Positions 8,706 through 18,524 are shown, counted from the first letter of the stretch. The stretch is DNA of 64,000 bases from JAEUKQ01 sp044227605 (GCA_044227605.1 JBGAWJ010000001.1:32728-96727); one strand, 5' to 3'. A program made the numbers and translations. The notes: a model not told the origin generated them from the letters alone.

Positions 8706-9980
8706 ATGAAAATTTTTAGCCTGGTTGCCATTGTCGGATTATCGCTGGCCTTAATAAGCTGTCAATCTACGGATTCCTCGCAGTCTGTGGCACGCAGCGG
8801 ATCACCCAAGGTAGCTATTTTGCTGCCCCTTACGGGCAAAGATGCGGCTTTGGGCAAAGCGCTTCTCAATGCAGCTCAGATGGCTGTTTTAGATGAGGGT
8901 GGTGCTGATTTTGTCCTTATTATTAAAGACACCAATCAAACAGGGGGCGCAACCCAAGCGTTGCAAGATGCCATGAAAGAAGGGGCTAGATTGGTGATCG
9001 GGCCTGTTTTTGCAGCCCAAGTGCGCGAAATTGCTCCTATTGCCCAAGCTAAAGGTGTTCAGATTATTAGTTTTTCAAATGATGAAACCCTGGCTAGTCA
9101 AGGCGTATTTGTAGGCGGTCTAACCTTGCCGCAACAAATTAACCGAGTTATTGCCTATTCATCAACCCAAGGGATCAAGAGGATTGCCCTCTTATTGCCT
9201 GACAATACGTATGGCCGGGTGGTTGAAAGTTCAGCCAAACAGTCAGCTGACGCAACCGGAGTGGAGATTTTCCAGACGGAATTTTATAACCCGGCAAATA
9301 CCAATCTTTCAGAAACAGTGAAAAGATTAGGGCCGAGTGACCCGGTTCCGTTACTTGACGAAAATACTGAAACTGATCCAGACAATTCAGAAACTGGCTT
9401 AACGGAAAATCCAGACAATACCGATATTATTGAAGAGCAACAGATATCTGACAATAATCCGCCGCCCGCTTGGATGCCGCCTTATAAACCCGTGAAAGTG
9501 GTAAATTATCAAGCACTGCTAATTGCGGAAGGAGGGGAGAAGTTAATCACCCTCTCATCACTGGCTCCTTACCACGGTATTGACACGACCCAAGTGAAGC
9601 TTTTGGGCACCAACCTTTGGGATGCCCCAGCTTTAAGAAAAGAGACAAGTTTATTGGGGGGATGGTATCCCAGTTATTCCCAGGAAGGGCGCGATTCTTT
9701 TGAAAAAAGGTACCGTGAAAATTTTAAGGAATCCCCTAATCGCCTAGCAGCTACCGTTTACGACATAGTAGTGTTTGTCACCCGTTTAGGTGGGAAGCCA
9801 GGGGCCGATTTTAGCCGGAATGCAATTATAGGTTTTGGTGAAATGAAGGGGGTAAACGGGATTTTTAGATTTCTGCCGGACGGTATTGCAGAATACGGCC
9901 TGACGGTCTATGAAATTCAACGGCAACGGCTGTTGGTTAAAGATCCTGCTCCTTCCACTCTTATACCATTAACCAACTAA
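8706..9980 (+). CDS. LpoA/LppC-like lipoprotein, penicillin-binding protein activator
   Basis: Lipoprotein of 424 residues: basic N-terminus, hydrophobic stretch and a lipobox ending at Cys19 (LISC). The rest resembles periplasmic type-I substrate-binding proteins (VAILLPLTGKDAALGKALLNAAQMA, then IIGPVFAAQVR-like VIGPVFAAQVREIAP), as in the C-terminal domain of LpoA, which activates peptidoglycan synthases. It lacks the N-terminal TPR domain of enterobacterial LpoA, as is usual in alphaproteobacteria. An acidic, Asn/Asp/Thr-rich insert occupies about residues 217-258. Its position next to rsmI-yraN supports the identification. The stop overlaps the hemW stop by four bases. Confidence 0.85.
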   Translation: MKIFSLVAIVGLSLALISCQSTDSSQSVARSGSPKVAILLPLTGKDAALGKALLNAAQMAVLDEGGADFVLIIKDTNQTGGATQALQDAMKEGARLVIGPVFAAQVREIAPIAQAKGVQIISFSNDETLASQGVFVGGLTLPQQINRVIAYSSTQGIKRIALLLPDNTYGRVVESSAKQSADATGVEIFQTEFYNPANTNLSETVKRLGPSDPVPLLDENTETDPDNSETGLTENPDNTDIIEEQQISDNNPPPAWMPPYKPVKVVNYQALLIAEGGEKLITLSSLAPYHGIDTTQVKLLGTNLWDAPALRKETSLLGGWYPSYSQEGRDSFEKRYRENFKESPNRLAATVYDIVVFVTRLGGKPGADFSRNAIIGFGEMKGVNGIFRFLPDGIAEYGLTVYEIQRQRLLVKDPAPSTLIPLTN

Positions 9981-11152
9981 GCAGTTAAAAGATAATCAAT
10001 CAAGGCATTTAACTTCAAACGGCCAAGTTCTGTTGCTTGAATTTTGCTATCCGTGACAGTTAACAATTGCTTTGCTTGCAATTCACGCAAAGCCTGGCCT
10101 GACAGCGAATCCGTCAAATTAATCCCGGTTTCATGGGCGGCTAGGGCTAAATTAATCCCGTCTTCTAGGCGTAACCCCATCAACACTAACTCTGTACGCC
10201 GTTCAAGCGGCGATAAAGGATAGAAGTCTTTGGTCCCATGACCATGTAGTAACAGATGCTGTTGCCAGGTCTCGGGAATCTTCAGTTGAAAAGACGCATA
10301 TTTTTGTTGATTTAGTTTGAATCTCCCATGGGCACCGGGGCCAATACCTATATAATCTTGGTAACGCCAATAGGTTAAATTATGCCGACATTGGGCCCCA
10401 GGTTTGGCATAATTGGAAATTTCATAGTGATGGAACCCTTGCCCCTTCATAAAGCTATTGGTCCATTGATAAAAATCTGCCGATAATTCCTGATCAGGCA
10501 TCGGCCATAGGCCTTCCTTGTAATTTTGTGCAAAAACGGTCCCCTGCTCAATAGTCAATTGATATAAGGAAAGATGAGAGCCAGATAAAGACATGGCTTG
10601 GCTTAGTTCGTGTTGCCAATCACCTAGTGTTTGATGGGGAAGGGCATAGATTAAATCAAAGGAATATTTTTTGAAATGTTTGGCAGCTAATTCAATGGCT
10701 TGAATAGCTTGCCGACTGTCATGATGACGGCCCAGAAATTTTAAATCCCGATCGTTTAATGATTGGATACCTATGGAAAGGCGATTAATTCCGCTTTGGC
10801 GGTAATCAGCGAATTTTTGGCTTTCAACACTAGAGGGGTTGGCTTCTAAGGTAATTTCAATCCCCTGGTCAAACGCCCAATATTTTTGGGCGGTGGCAAT
10901 TAGTCCCTCAATCATCGCCGCGGGCATTAAAGACGGTGTACCGCCACCGAAAAAAATACTGGTTAACCGTCGTCCCCATGTCCGTTTACCATAAAAATCG
11001 ATTTCGGCTTTAAGGCAGATAAACCATTCTTGCCAATTAACCGTGGCTCTAACATGGCTGTTGAAATCGCAATAAGGGCATTTGGATACACAAAAGGGCC
11101 AGTGGATATAAAGCCCAAAATCTGTGTCTTGTGGGTTAATGGGATAATTCAT
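9977..11152 (-). CDS. hemW: HemW, radical SAM heme-binding protein (CPO-III-like)
   Basis: Radical SAM protein of 391 residues with the cluster motif CVSKCPYC (CxxxCxxC) near residue 21, the GGGTPS segment, and CRHNLTYW, the HNxxYW motif typical of HemW and absent from HemN. HemW binds heme and is thought to insert it into respiratory enzymes; it is not itself a coproporphyrinogen oxidase, although older annotations call it one. AGGG lies six bases before the ATG. Only three bases separate it from rdgB, so rph-rdgB-hemW form an operon. Confidence 0.95.
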   Translation of the reverse strand: MNYPINPQDTDFGLYIHWPFCVSKCPYCDFNSHVRATVNWQEWFICLKAEIDFYGKRTWGRRLTSIFFGGGTPSLMPAAMIEGLIATAQKYWAFDQGIEITLEANPSSVESQKFADYRQSGINRLSIGIQSLNDRDLKFLGRHHDSRQAIQAIELAAKHFKKYSFDLIYALPHQTLGDWQHELSQAMSLSGSHLSLYQLTIEQGTVFAQNYKEGLWPMPDQELSADFYQWTNSFMKGQGFHHYEISNYAKPGAQCRHNLTYWRYQDYIGIGPGAHGRFKLNQQKYASFQLKIPETWQQHLLLHGHGTKDFYPLSPLERRTELVLMGLRLEDGINLALAAHETGINLTDSLSGQALRELQAKQLLTVTDSKIQATELGRLKLNALIDYLLTA

Positions 11153-11155
11153 TGA

Positions 11156-11791
11156 TTACCCTGATGCAGGCAGGCAAAATTCTTTAAATTTAGCAAAAGC
11201 CTGTGCGCGGTGGCTGATCCTGTTTTTTTGGGTGGGATCCATTTCCCCAAAAGTTTGGGTGCAGTCATCCGGTACAAACATTGCATCATACCCAAAACCC
11301 TTCGTCCCACGGGGAGGCCAGGCCAATCTCCCATCAATCCGGCCCTCAAAGGTGTGATGATATCCATCCGGCCAGGCAATCGCCAAAACCGAAATAAAAA
11401 AAGCCGGGCAACCCGTGATTGCCGTGATGCCTTTTTTCTGCAATGCTTGGTAAACCTTACCCATCGCCACCTTAAAATCACGCTTTTCGCCTGCCCACCG
11501 GGCAGACAGGACACCCGGGGCGCCGTCCAGTGCGGGGATTACAATCCCTGAATCATCTGCTAAAGAAGGTAATTTGGAAAGGATTGCGGCTTGATTTGCT
11601 TTGATTAGGGCATTTTCCTCAAAAGTCACCCCTGTTTCTTCTGGTTCTGGCAAGCCCAAATCCTTCATCGAATAAAGCGGACGAAGGGAAAGGGGAAGGA
11701 TTTCCTGCAGTTCGGCGATTTTTCCTTGGTTATGACTTGCTAAAACCAAAGGGCCTTGCAGCAAATAGCGGGGATGGGAAGGCCTTTGCAT
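11156..11791 (-). CDS. rdgB: XTP/dITP diphosphatase (non-canonical purine NTP pyrophosphatase)
   Basis: Hydrolyses dITP and XTP to monophosphates and so keeps deaminated purines out of DNA and RNA. The 211-residue protein has the Ham1/RdgB motifs SHNQGK near the N-terminus, TFEENALIKA, SLADDSGI and the C-terminal MDPTQKNRISHRAQA stretch with the conserved SHR. The length is normal. It is the middle gene of rph-rdgB-hemW, with an eight-base gap after rph, an arrangement common in alphaproteobacteria. Confidence 0.96.
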   Translation of the reverse strand: MQRPSHPRYLLQGPLVLASHNQGKIAELQEILPLSLRPLYSMKDLGLPEPEETGVTFEENALIKANQAAILSKLPSLADDSGIVIPALDGAPGVLSARWAGEKRDFKVAMGKVYQALQKKGITAITGCPAFFISVLAIAWPDGYHHTFEGRIDGRLAWPPRGTKGFGYDAMFVPDDCTQTFGEMDPTQKNRISHRAQAFAKFKEFCLPASG

Positions 11792-11799
11792 GGCGGCTG

Positions 11800-12540
11800 T
11801 TATGCTGCCAAAGTTGCTAAAAGTTGTTTTTGCTGTTCCACCAAGGAGCGGGTTGCTTTCTGGGCCAAATCAAGCATTTGAATCAGTTGCGGGGGGGTAA
11901 ATGAATTTTTCTCAGCGGTAGATTGGATTTCAATGATCTCCCCCTTACCATTCAACACAAAATTTGAATCAACTTCGGCATTGCTGTCTTCTATATATTC
12001 TAAATCTAGAATGGGTGTATTCCGGTAAATACCGCAGGAGATGGCTGCAACATAATCTTGCAAAGGGAATTGCTTGATCACACCCGTTTTGACCAAACGG
12101 GCTAAAGCCTGATGTAAGGCAACATAACCGCCAGTAATGGCTGCCGTGCGGGTTCCACCATCCGCTTGAATAACATCACAGTCAATAAAAATTTGCCGCT
12201 CGCCTAAGGCAACCAAATTGGTAACGGCCCGCAGAGAACGGCCAATCAGTCGTTGAATTTCCTGTGTGCGCCCGGTTAATTTCCCACGGCTGGCTTCTCG
12301 TTCACTGCGCGTCGCTGTTGCCCGCGGTAACATACCATACTCCCCTGTTACCCAACCCTTGCCGGTATTCCGCAAAAAACTTGGCAATTGGTTGTCGACA
12401 GAAGCGGTACAGAAAACATGCGTATTGCCCAATTGGATAAAACAAGATCCTTCTGCATATTTATTAACGCCAATTTCCATTTTAACCACACGCATTTGAT
12501 CGGGCTGGCGGCCAGAAGGACGAAGGGGGATATTAACCAT
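11800..12540 (-). CDS. rph: Ribonuclease PH
   Basis: Phosphorolytic 3'-5' exoribonuclease that trims tRNA 3' ends. Motifs include RPSGRQPDQMR at the N-terminus, GKGWVTGEYGMLPRAT and DCDVIQADGGTRTAAITGGYVAL. The longest frame begins at 12582, but GGAAG nine bases upstream of the ATG at 12540 and the position of the RPSGR motif fix the start there, giving 246 residues, close to the usual 238. It is divergent from hrcA, and the shared region holds a heat-shock promoter candidate for hrcA. Confidence 0.95.
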   Translation of the reverse strand: MVNIPLRPSGRQPDQMRVVKMEIGVNKYAEGSCFIQLGNTHVFCTASVDNQLPSFLRNTGKGWVTGEYGMLPRATATRSEREASRGKLTGRTQEIQRLIGRSLRAVTNLVALGERQIFIDCDVIQADGGTRTAAITGGYVALHQALARLVKTGVIKQFPLQDYVAAISCGIYRNTPILDLEYIEDSNAEVDSNFVLNGKGEIIEIQSTAEKNSFTPPQLIQMLDLAQKATRSLVEQQKQLLATLAA

Positions 12541-12622
12541 TATAAATGACTTCCATTGCTTAAAATGCCAAAATATTACCACTCTATTTATACATGATAT
12601 GAAAATAAAATGATAGAGACGT

Positions 12623-12651
12623 GTTGAGAATTTGCAAAATAATCCCTATTT
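12623..12651 (+). promoter_or_regulatory. Candidate RpoH promoter of hrcA-grpE
   Basis: GTTG (12623-12626) and CCTATTT (12645-12651) are separated by 18 bases, the same spacing and -10 type as the dnaK candidate (alphaproteobacterial RpoH pattern CTTG-N17/18-CYTATNT), with one mismatch in the -35. No CIRCE inverted repeat (TTAGCACTC/GAGTGCTAA) is visible here. Confidence 0.4.
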
Positions 12652-12719
12652 ACTAAAAACGCATAAACAAATTAATTTGAATAAAAATATGCCCAAGAAG
12701 GGTTTATACAGTTGAAACG

Positions 12720-13781
12720 ATGGTGATAAAAAACAGAACCAGTATCCACGAGCTTAACCTGAGGTCGCGAGAAATTTTTCGCCATATTGTGGATACGTAT
12801 CTTGAAACGGGCGAACCGATAGGTTCAAAGGTTATTTCGAAGCGGGCTAACCTGAATTTGTCGCCAGCTACTATCCGAAATGTGATGGCAGATTTAGAGG
12901 AAGCTGGGTTGCTTTTTGCCCCCCATATTTCTGCTGGCCGAGTGCCCACGGAATTAGGGTTACGATTATTTGTCGATGGGCTACTGGAAATTGGCTATTT
13001 GGGGGAAGATGAACGCCGCAATATGGAGGAAAAATGTCAAGTGGGGGGGCATAATTTCCCTATTATGCTCGAACAAGCTATCCAAGCCTTATCAGGGCTT
13101 TCCCGTTGCGCCGGATTGGTTGTGGCACCCACCACCGAATATAGGTTGAAGCACATGGAATTCCTAAAGCTTGGGCCTGATCGTGCCTTGGTGGTCATGG
13201 TATCGGAAGACGGGTTAATCGAGAACCGCCTGATTGATTTACCTAAAGGACTGCCGCCAGCTGCACTGGTGGAAGTAGGAAATTATCTGACTGCGCGTTT
13301 GATTAATAAAACGTTGGCGGAAGCAACGGTTGAAATTACCAAAGAATTGGATGATCATCGGACGGAATTGAATTTATTGACAGAAAAGGTTATCAAAACG
13401 GGGTTGGCTACCTGGGCGGGGACAAAAAATGAGCGTATCCTTATTTTGAGCGGTCAAAGCCATTTACTAGAGGAAGTAAAAGAATTAGAAGATTTGGAAC
13501 GGGTTCGCATTTTATTTCAAATGCTTGAGAATAAAGAATCAATGGTTCGCTTGCTCGAAGAATCAAAGAAGGCTAAACATGTCCAGATTTTTATAGGTTC
13601 TCAAAATGAATTATTTAATTTGGCCGGTTGTTCTTTAATTATCGCCCCTTACCAGAATAACCGGCAACAGGTGATCGGGGCGGTAGGTGTGATCGGCCCT
13701 AGCCGGATAGATTATGCAAGGATTATCCCTATGGTCAATTACACAGCCCAACTGATTGGGCGGTTTTTAACCAAGAAATAA
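12720..13781 (+). CDS. hrcA: HrcA, heat-inducible transcription repressor
   Basis: Repressor of chaperone genes that normally binds CIRCE operators and needs GroEL for activity. The 353-residue product has the N-terminal winged helix (SREIFRHIVDTYLETGEPIGSKVIS.......SPATIRNVMADLEEAGLL) followed by the GAF-like HrcA domain ending in VIGPSRIDYARIIPMVNYTAQLI. The length is standard. It is followed after 30 bases by grpE, a common alphaproteobacterial pair. No CIRCE element is seen at any chaperone gene in this window, so its targets probably lie elsewhere (typically groESL). Confidence 0.96.
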   Translation: MVIKNRTSIHELNLRSREIFRHIVDTYLETGEPIGSKVISKRANLNLSPATIRNVMADLEEAGLLFAPHISAGRVPTELGLRLFVDGLLEIGYLGEDERRNMEEKCQVGGHNFPIMLEQAIQALSGLSRCAGLVVAPTTEYRLKHMEFLKLGPDRALVVMVSEDGLIENRLIDLPKGLPPAALVEVGNYLTARLINKTLAEATVEITKELDDHRTELNLLTEKVIKTGLATWAGTKNERILILSGQSHLLEEVKELEDLERVRILFQMLENKESMVRLLEESKKAKHVQIFIGSQNELFNLAGCSLIIAPYQNNRQQVIGAVGVIGPSRIDYARIIPMVNYTAQLIGRFLTKK

Positions 13782-13811
13782 GATATTTTTTATGATGCGA
13801 AGGTAGGAAAA

Positions 13812-14486
13812 ATGACAAAGCCTCAACATACGAAATCTTCCGATCAGCCAAAATCTTCGGATCAGCAGGTGTCAAAGCCTGCTGAAGAAATACAACAACC
13901 TCTTCCTGATTCACGCGATAAGAGTGAACAAGAAACATCTGTAACTGCAGACGGATCAGTCTCTCAAGAAGCGCAACAAATAGGGTTTTTGGAGCAAAAA
14001 TTATCTGAAGCAGGTCAAGAGATTGGCCAGTTAAAAGACCAATTATTGCGGACATTGGCGGAAAGCGATAATATCCGCAAAAGGATGCAGCGCGAAAAAG
14101 AGGATAGCCAAAAATTTGCCGTCAGCAATTTTGCCAAGGATTTGATCGCTGTTTATGATAATTTGGAACGAGCTCTTAAAAACCCCATTGTCACGGAAGA
14201 CCCGTTAATTAAAAATTTCATTGAAGGGGTGACCATGACAGAACGCCAATTGGCGGCAGTTTTTGAAAAACACCATCTGAGACGAATGGTGCCCATAGGT
14301 GAAAAATTTGACGGCAACCAGCACCAATCTGTGATGGAGGTACTGTCATCTACCCAACCTCCCGGCACGGTGGCCGAGGTTTTCCAGGCTGGGTTTTCCC
14401 TGCATGATCGTTTGTTACGACCAGCAATTGTAACCGTGGTCAAAGCAGCTTTGAAAGAGGAGGGGGAGGCTAGTAAAAATAAATAA
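13812..14486 (+). CDS. grpE: GrpE, nucleotide exchange factor for DnaK
   Basis: Homodimeric cochaperone that releases ADP from DnaK. The first 60 or so residues are polar, Gln/Ser-rich and probably disordered, with a short tandem KSSDQ repeat. A long coiled coil follows (about 60-130), then the C-terminal beta domain with the signature PIGEKFDGNQHQSVMEV. At 224 residues it is normal. AGGTAGGA lies upstream of the ATG. Probably co-transcribed with hrcA. Confidence 0.96.
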   Translation: MTKPQHTKSSDQPKSSDQQVSKPAEEIQQPLPDSRDKSEQETSVTADGSVSQEAQQIGFLEQKLSEAGQEIGQLKDQLLRTLAESDNIRKRMQREKEDSQKFAVSNFAKDLIAVYDNLERALKNPIVTEDPLIKNFIEGVTMTERQLAAVFEKHHLRRMVPIGEKFDGNQHQSVMEVLSSTQPPGTVAEVFQAGFSLHDRLLRPAIVTVVKAALKEEGEASKNK

Positions 14487-14520
14487 GGAAAGATTGCCAA
14501 ATAATTTTTATTGCAGATAA

Positions 14521-14549
14521 CTTGTAGATTGGCGTAATCATTCTTATAT
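14521..14549 (+). promoter_or_regulatory. Candidate RpoH promoter of dnaK
   Basis: CTTG (14521-14524) and CTTATAT (14543-14549) are separated by 18 bases, a full match to the alphaproteobacterial RpoH pattern CTTG-N17/18-CYTATNT. It lies about 120 bases upstream of the dnaK ATG, leaving a leader of roughly 110 bases with no obvious structure that hides the ribosome binding site. Confidence 0.55.
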
Positions 14550-14666
14550 CTCAACATATTCACCAATAGCTAGTAACTATTTAACCATTTATAAATTTAT
14601 GGGGATTGCCACGAATGCTTCAGATATTAAAGGTTGTGGCTGTAATCTGCCGAGAAGAGAGGGATC

Positions 14667-16586
14667 ATGAGTAAAGTTATCGGAATTGATTTAGGAACCA
14701 CCAATTCCTGCGTCGCCATTATGGAAGGCAAAGACACGAAGGTCATCGAAAATACGGAGGGGATACGGACCACCCCCTCAATTGTTGCTTTTACGGATAC
14801 GGACGAACGGTTGGTTGGCCAGGCCGCGAAACGGCAAGCGGTAACCAATCCAGAAAATACATTATTTGCGATTAAGCGGCTTATTGGCCGGCGTTATGAT
14901 GACGCAATGGTTAAAAAAGATAAGGGTTTAGTTCCTTACAAAATTATTGCGGGGGATAATGGGGATGCTTGGGTTGAAGCCCGTGGTAAAAAATATTCGC
15001 CTTCCCAAGTCAGTGCTTTCATTTTACAAAAAATGAAAGAAACCGCAGAAAATTACTTAGGTGAAAAAGTAACCCAAGCGGTGATTACGGTACCCGCTTA
15101 TTTCAATGACTCACAACGCCAAGCCACCAAAGATGCTGGCCGGATTGCCGGTTTAGAGGTTCTGCGTATTATTAACGAACCCACCGCGGCAGCCTTAGCG
15201 TACGGGCTTGAGAAAAAGGGCAGCGGCATTATTGCTGTTTATGATTTGGGCGGTGGCACCTTTGATATTTCTATATTGGAAATCGGTGACGGCGTATTTG
15301 AAGTCAAATCAACCAATGGCGATACGTTCCTTGGGGGTGAAGACTTTGACAACCGCATTATGGATTATTTGGCCGAAGAATTCCGCAAAGAAAACGGGAT
15401 TGACCTGCGCAAAGACAAGTTGGCTTTACAGCGCCTGAAAGAGGCTTCTGAAAAAGCTAAAATTGAGCTTTCCAGTGCGATGCAAACAGAGGTCAATCTG
15501 CCTTTCATTACGGCGGATAAAAATGGGCCCAAGCATATGAATATCCGTTTAACAAGAGCAAAGCTTGAATCCTTGGTGGATGAATTTATCCAACGCACCC
15601 TGGAGCCTTGCCGGGCTGCTTTAAAAGATGCCGGTTTGAAAGCTTCCGAAATCAATGAGGTTGTTTTGGTCGGCGGTATGACGCGTATGCCGAAGGTGAT
15701 TGAAACAGTCCGCAGCTTTTTTGGCCGTGAGCCACACCGGGGTGTTAACCCTGATGAAGTGGTGGCAGTGGGAGCTGCTATCCAGGGGGCGGTTTTGAAA
15801 GGTGAAGTGAAAGATGTATTGTTACTCGATGTAACGCCCCTTTCTTTAGGGATTGAGACATTAGGGGGGGTTTTCACTCGGTTAATTGACCGCAATACTA
15901 CTGTTCCTACCAAACGAAGCCAGATTTTCTCAACGGCAGATGACAGCCAAACCGCTGTTACCATCCGCGTTTTCCAGGGGGAGCGGGAAATGGCCGCTGA
16001 TAACAAGCTGCTGGGTCAATTTGATTTGTTAGGGTTGCCCGCAGCCCCAAGGGGGGTTCCGCAGATTGAGGTAACATTCGATATTGATGCAAACGGCATT
16101 GTCAGCGTTTCGGCAAAAGACAAGGCAACCAATAAAGAGCAGCAAATCCGCATCCAGGCTTCGGGCGGGTTAAATGAACAAGACATTAAAAAAATGGTTA
16201 AAGAGGCCGAGGCTAATGCCAGTGAGGATAAGAAAAAACGGGCGTTAGTTGAAGCACGTAACCAAGCCGAGTCATTGGTTCATGCCAATGAAAAGATGGT
16301 CAAGGATAATGAAGGTAAGATCAGTGCAACCGATAAGGATTCTATCCAAAAAGCTATTGCTTCCTTAAAAGAAGTATTGTCAGGAACTGACATCGAGGCG
16401 ATTAAGTCCCGATCCGAATCATTGGCACAATTGGCCATGAAAATGGGGGAAGCCATGTATCGCTCCCAGCAGCAAACATCCGCACCTCAGGACAACAATG
16501 AAGGTGAAGGTAAGACGGAAAATGAAGAAAAGGTTGTGGATGCTGATTTTCAAGAAGTCAACAATAACAAACGTAAAAAACCATAG
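14667..16586 (+). CDS. dnaK: DnaK, Hsp70 chaperone
   Basis: ATP-driven chaperone of 639 residues. The nucleotide-binding domain shows [13 protein letters not shown] at residues 6-18, the connecting [12 protein letters not shown] segment and [11 protein letters not shown]. The interdomain linker region is [18 protein letters not shown], followed by the substrate-binding domain and a helical lid ending in VVDADFQEV plus a basic tail. GAGAGGGA precedes the ATG. A hairpin terminator separates it from dnaJ. Confidence 0.98.
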   Translation: MSKVIGIDLGTTNSCVAIMEGKDTKVIENTEGIRTTPSIVAFTDTDERLVGQAAKRQAVTNPENTLFAIKRLIGRRYDDAMVKKDKGLVPYKIIAGDNGDAWVEARGKKYSPSQVSAFILQKMKETAENYLGEKVTQAVITVPAYFNDSQRQATKDAGRIAGLEVLRIINEPTAAALAYGLEKKGSGIIAVYDLGGGTFDISILEIGDGVFEVKSTNGDTFLGGEDFDNRIMDYLAEEFRKENGIDLRKDKLALQRLKEASEKAKIELSSAMQTEVNLPFITADKNGPKHMNIRLTRAKLESLVDEFIQRTLEPCRAALKDAGLKASEINEVVLVGGMTRMPKVIETVRSFFGREPHRGVNPDEVVAVGAAIQGAVLKGEVKDVLLLDVTPLSLGIETLGGVFTRLIDRNTTVPTKRSQIFSTADDSQTAVTIRVFQGEREMAADNKLLGQFDLLGLPAAPRGVPQIEVTFDIDANGIVSVSAKDKATNKEQQIRIQASGGLNEQDIKKMVKEAEANASEDKKKRALVEARNQAESLVHANEKMVKDNEGKISATDKDSIQKAIASLKEVLSGTDIEAIKSRSESLAQLAMKMGEAMYRSQQQTSAPQDNNEGEGKTENEEKVVDADFQEVNNNKRKKP

Positions 16587-16600
16587 ATATGTTTCTTCCG

Positions 16601-16634
16601 CCAGCCTTAAATATTTTTAAGGCTGGTTTTAGAT
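16601..16634 (+). terminator. Intrinsic terminator or attenuator between dnaK and dnaJ
   Basis: A perfect ten-base-pair stem, CCAGCCTTAA (16601-16610) with TTAAGGCTGG (16617-16626), loop of six, is followed by TTTT. dnaJ begins only about 20 bases further on, so this probably lowers dnaJ expression relative to dnaK rather than isolating it. Confidence 0.7.
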
Positions 16635-16647
16635 TTTAGGGTAGAAA

Positions 16648-17805
16648 ATGGCCGCAGCTAAACAAGATTATTATGAAATCCTTGGGGTATCCAAAACGGC
16701 AAGTGGCGAGGATTTGAAAAAAGCTTACCGTGTGTTGGCGATGAAACACCATCCCGATCGCAATCCAGGTAATCAGGCATCAGAACAAAAATTTAAAGAA
16801 ATCAACGAAGCCTACGATATTCTAAAAGATGAGCAGAAAAGGGCAGCTTATGACCAATTTGGTCATGCAGCCTTCCAAAATGGGGGGGGGCGTTCGGGAC
16901 GACCTAACGGACAGGGGGCAGAGGGATTTGGGTTTGCCGGAGGTGGGTTTGCCGATATTTTTAATGAAATGTTTGGCGATTTTACGGATTCGCGTGCTGG
17001 TGGTCGCCAAGCCCGGGGTACGGATCTGCGGTATAATATGGAAATAAGCTTAGAGGAGGCTTTTTCGGGCAAGCAAGTGACGATCCGCGTGCCGGGATCA
17101 TCGGTTTGTGATACCTGCCACGGCTCGGGTAGCGAACAGGGTAGTCAACCTGTTACCTGCCCTAGCTGTCGCGGTAGCGGTAAGCAGCGGGCGGCCCAAG
17201 GGTTTTTCACCATTGAGCGTACCTGTCAACAATGTGCGGGTTTAGGAAAAATTATTGAAAAACCATGCCGGGTTTGCCGGGGGAACGGTACCGTTAAGCG
17301 TGAAAAAACCTTGGAAGTCAATATTCCCGCAGGGGTGGAAGATGGCTCTCGTATCCGCTTATCAGGACAGGGGGAAGCTGGCATGCGTGGCTTACCTGCA
17401 GGGGATCTTTATATTTTTGTGAATATCCGGCAACATCCGATTTTTCAGCGGGAAGGGGCAACCATTGAATGCCAGATTCCTATCCCTCTGGTAACAGCTG
17501 TTCTGGGGGGATCAGTAGATGTGCCAACGGTTGAGGGAAACTGGGGTAAAGTTACCATTCCTGCGGGCACCCAAAGCGGACAAAAATTTCGTTTGAAAAA
17601 CAAAGGAATGAGTGTCTTGCGTTCCTCCAACCGTGGGGATATGTATTGTACCGTGGTGACTGAAACGCCCGTCAATCTGACCAAGCGCCAGCAAGAGCTT
17701 TTAAAGGAATTTACAGAAATTGCTGAAGCTAATCCAAAAAACTATCCAATTATGGAAAAATTTTTAACCAAAGTGAAAGAATTTTGGAAAAATTTGCGAC
17801 CCTAG
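16648..17805 (+). CDS. dnaJ: DnaJ, Hsp40 cochaperone
   Basis: Stimulates the DnaK ATPase and delivers substrates. The J domain has HPD at residues 35-37, followed by a Gly/Phe-rich region (with a run of glycines near 75), four CxxCxGxG zinc repeats ([32 protein letters not shown]) and the C-terminal beta-sandwich substrate domain. At 385 residues it is a complete type I DnaJ. It follows dnaK behind a hairpin and probably depends on readthrough or on a weak promoter I cannot identify. Confidence 0.97.
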   Translation: MAAAKQDYYEILGVSKTASGEDLKKAYRVLAMKHHPDRNPGNQASEQKFKEINEAYDILKDEQKRAAYDQFGHAAFQNGGGRSGRPNGQGAEGFGFAGGGFADIFNEMFGDFTDSRAGGRQARGTDLRYNMEISLEEAFSGKQVTIRVPGSSVCDTCHGSGSEQGSQPVTCPSCRGSGKQRAAQGFFTIERTCQQCAGLGKIIEKPCRVCRGNGTVKREKTLEVNIPAGVEDGSRIRLSGQGEAGMRGLPAGDLYIFVNIRQHPIFQREGATIECQIPIPLVTAVLGGSVDVPTVEGNWGKVTIPAGTQSGQKFRLKNKGMSVLRSSNRGDMYCTVVTETPVNLTKRQQELLKEFTEIAEANPKNYPIMEKFLTKVKEFWKNLRP

Positions 17806-17828
17806 TTCCACCTACATGATGTGAGTTG

Positions 17829-18488
17829 ATGACAATTCAGGCCAAGCGGTTATTAACGGCACGCGAAATAGAAGAAATTTTTAAAATATTTTCTACAGCT
17901 AATCCGAAGCCAAAGGGCGAGCTAATTTATCAAAACCCCTACACCTTGTTGATAGCGGTTGTTTTGTCTGCCCAAGCAACCGATAAAAGCGTTAATAAGG
18001 CCACAGCTGCTTTATTTGCGGTCGCAAGCAACCCCCAAGCCATGGTTGCATTAGGTGAGGAGAACCTACGAGAATATATTAAAACAATCGGGCTTTATAA
18101 CAGCAAAGCCAGAAACATCTTGTTGCTGAGTCGGAAATTGCTGACGGATTTTCAAGGAAAAGTGCCCGCAAACCGGCAACAGCTAGAGGAACTTCCCGGT
18201 GTTGGCCGGAAAACCGCCAATGTGGTTCTAAATATTGTTTTTGGGGAACCGACGATTGCCGTTGATACCCATGTTTTTCGAGTGGCCAATCGCACAGGAC
18301 TGGCATTAGCAGCGACGCCATCCTTGGTTGAAAAAATGCTTGGGGAAAGGGTGCCGCACGCTTACCAACAATCTGCCCATCATTGGCTGATTTTGCATGG
18401 GCGATATGTTTGTAAAGCCCGCAAGCCAGATTGCCAGACTTGTTCTATTAAAGATATGTGCCAATATCCCGACAAAACTGCCAGATAA
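17829..18488 (+). CDS. nth: Endonuclease III
   Basis: Base-excision repair glycosylase/AP lyase for oxidised pyrimidines. The helix-hairpin-helix LPGVGRKTANVVL carries the catalytic lysine, AVDTHVFR the catalytic aspartate, and the C-terminal C-x6-C-x2-C-x5-C motif (from CKARKPDC) binds a 4Fe-4S cluster. Length about 219 residues. The frame opens with TTG at 17826 directly followed by ATG at 17829; the ATG is the simpler choice. It lies 20 bases after dnaJ. Confidence 0.96.
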   Translation: MTIQAKRLLTAREIEEIFKIFSTANPKPKGELIYQNPYTLLIAVVLSAQATDKSVNKATAALFAVASNPQAMVALGEENLREYIKTIGLYNSKARNILLLSRKLLTDFQGKVPANRQQLEELPGVGRKTANVVLNIVFGEPTIAVDTHVFRVANRTGLALAATPSLVEKMLGERVPHAYQQSAHHWLILHGRYVCKARKPDCQTCSIKDMCQYPDKTAR

Positions 18489-18524
18489 TCCACAGTCCGG
18501 CGGGTTCCAAGGTAGATTGTTTGC

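Noticed and set aside
12541..14666. CIRCE operator near hrcA, grpE or dnaK
   Set aside because: No TTAGCACTC...GAGTGCTAA pair or recognisable variant is present in the three intergenic regions.
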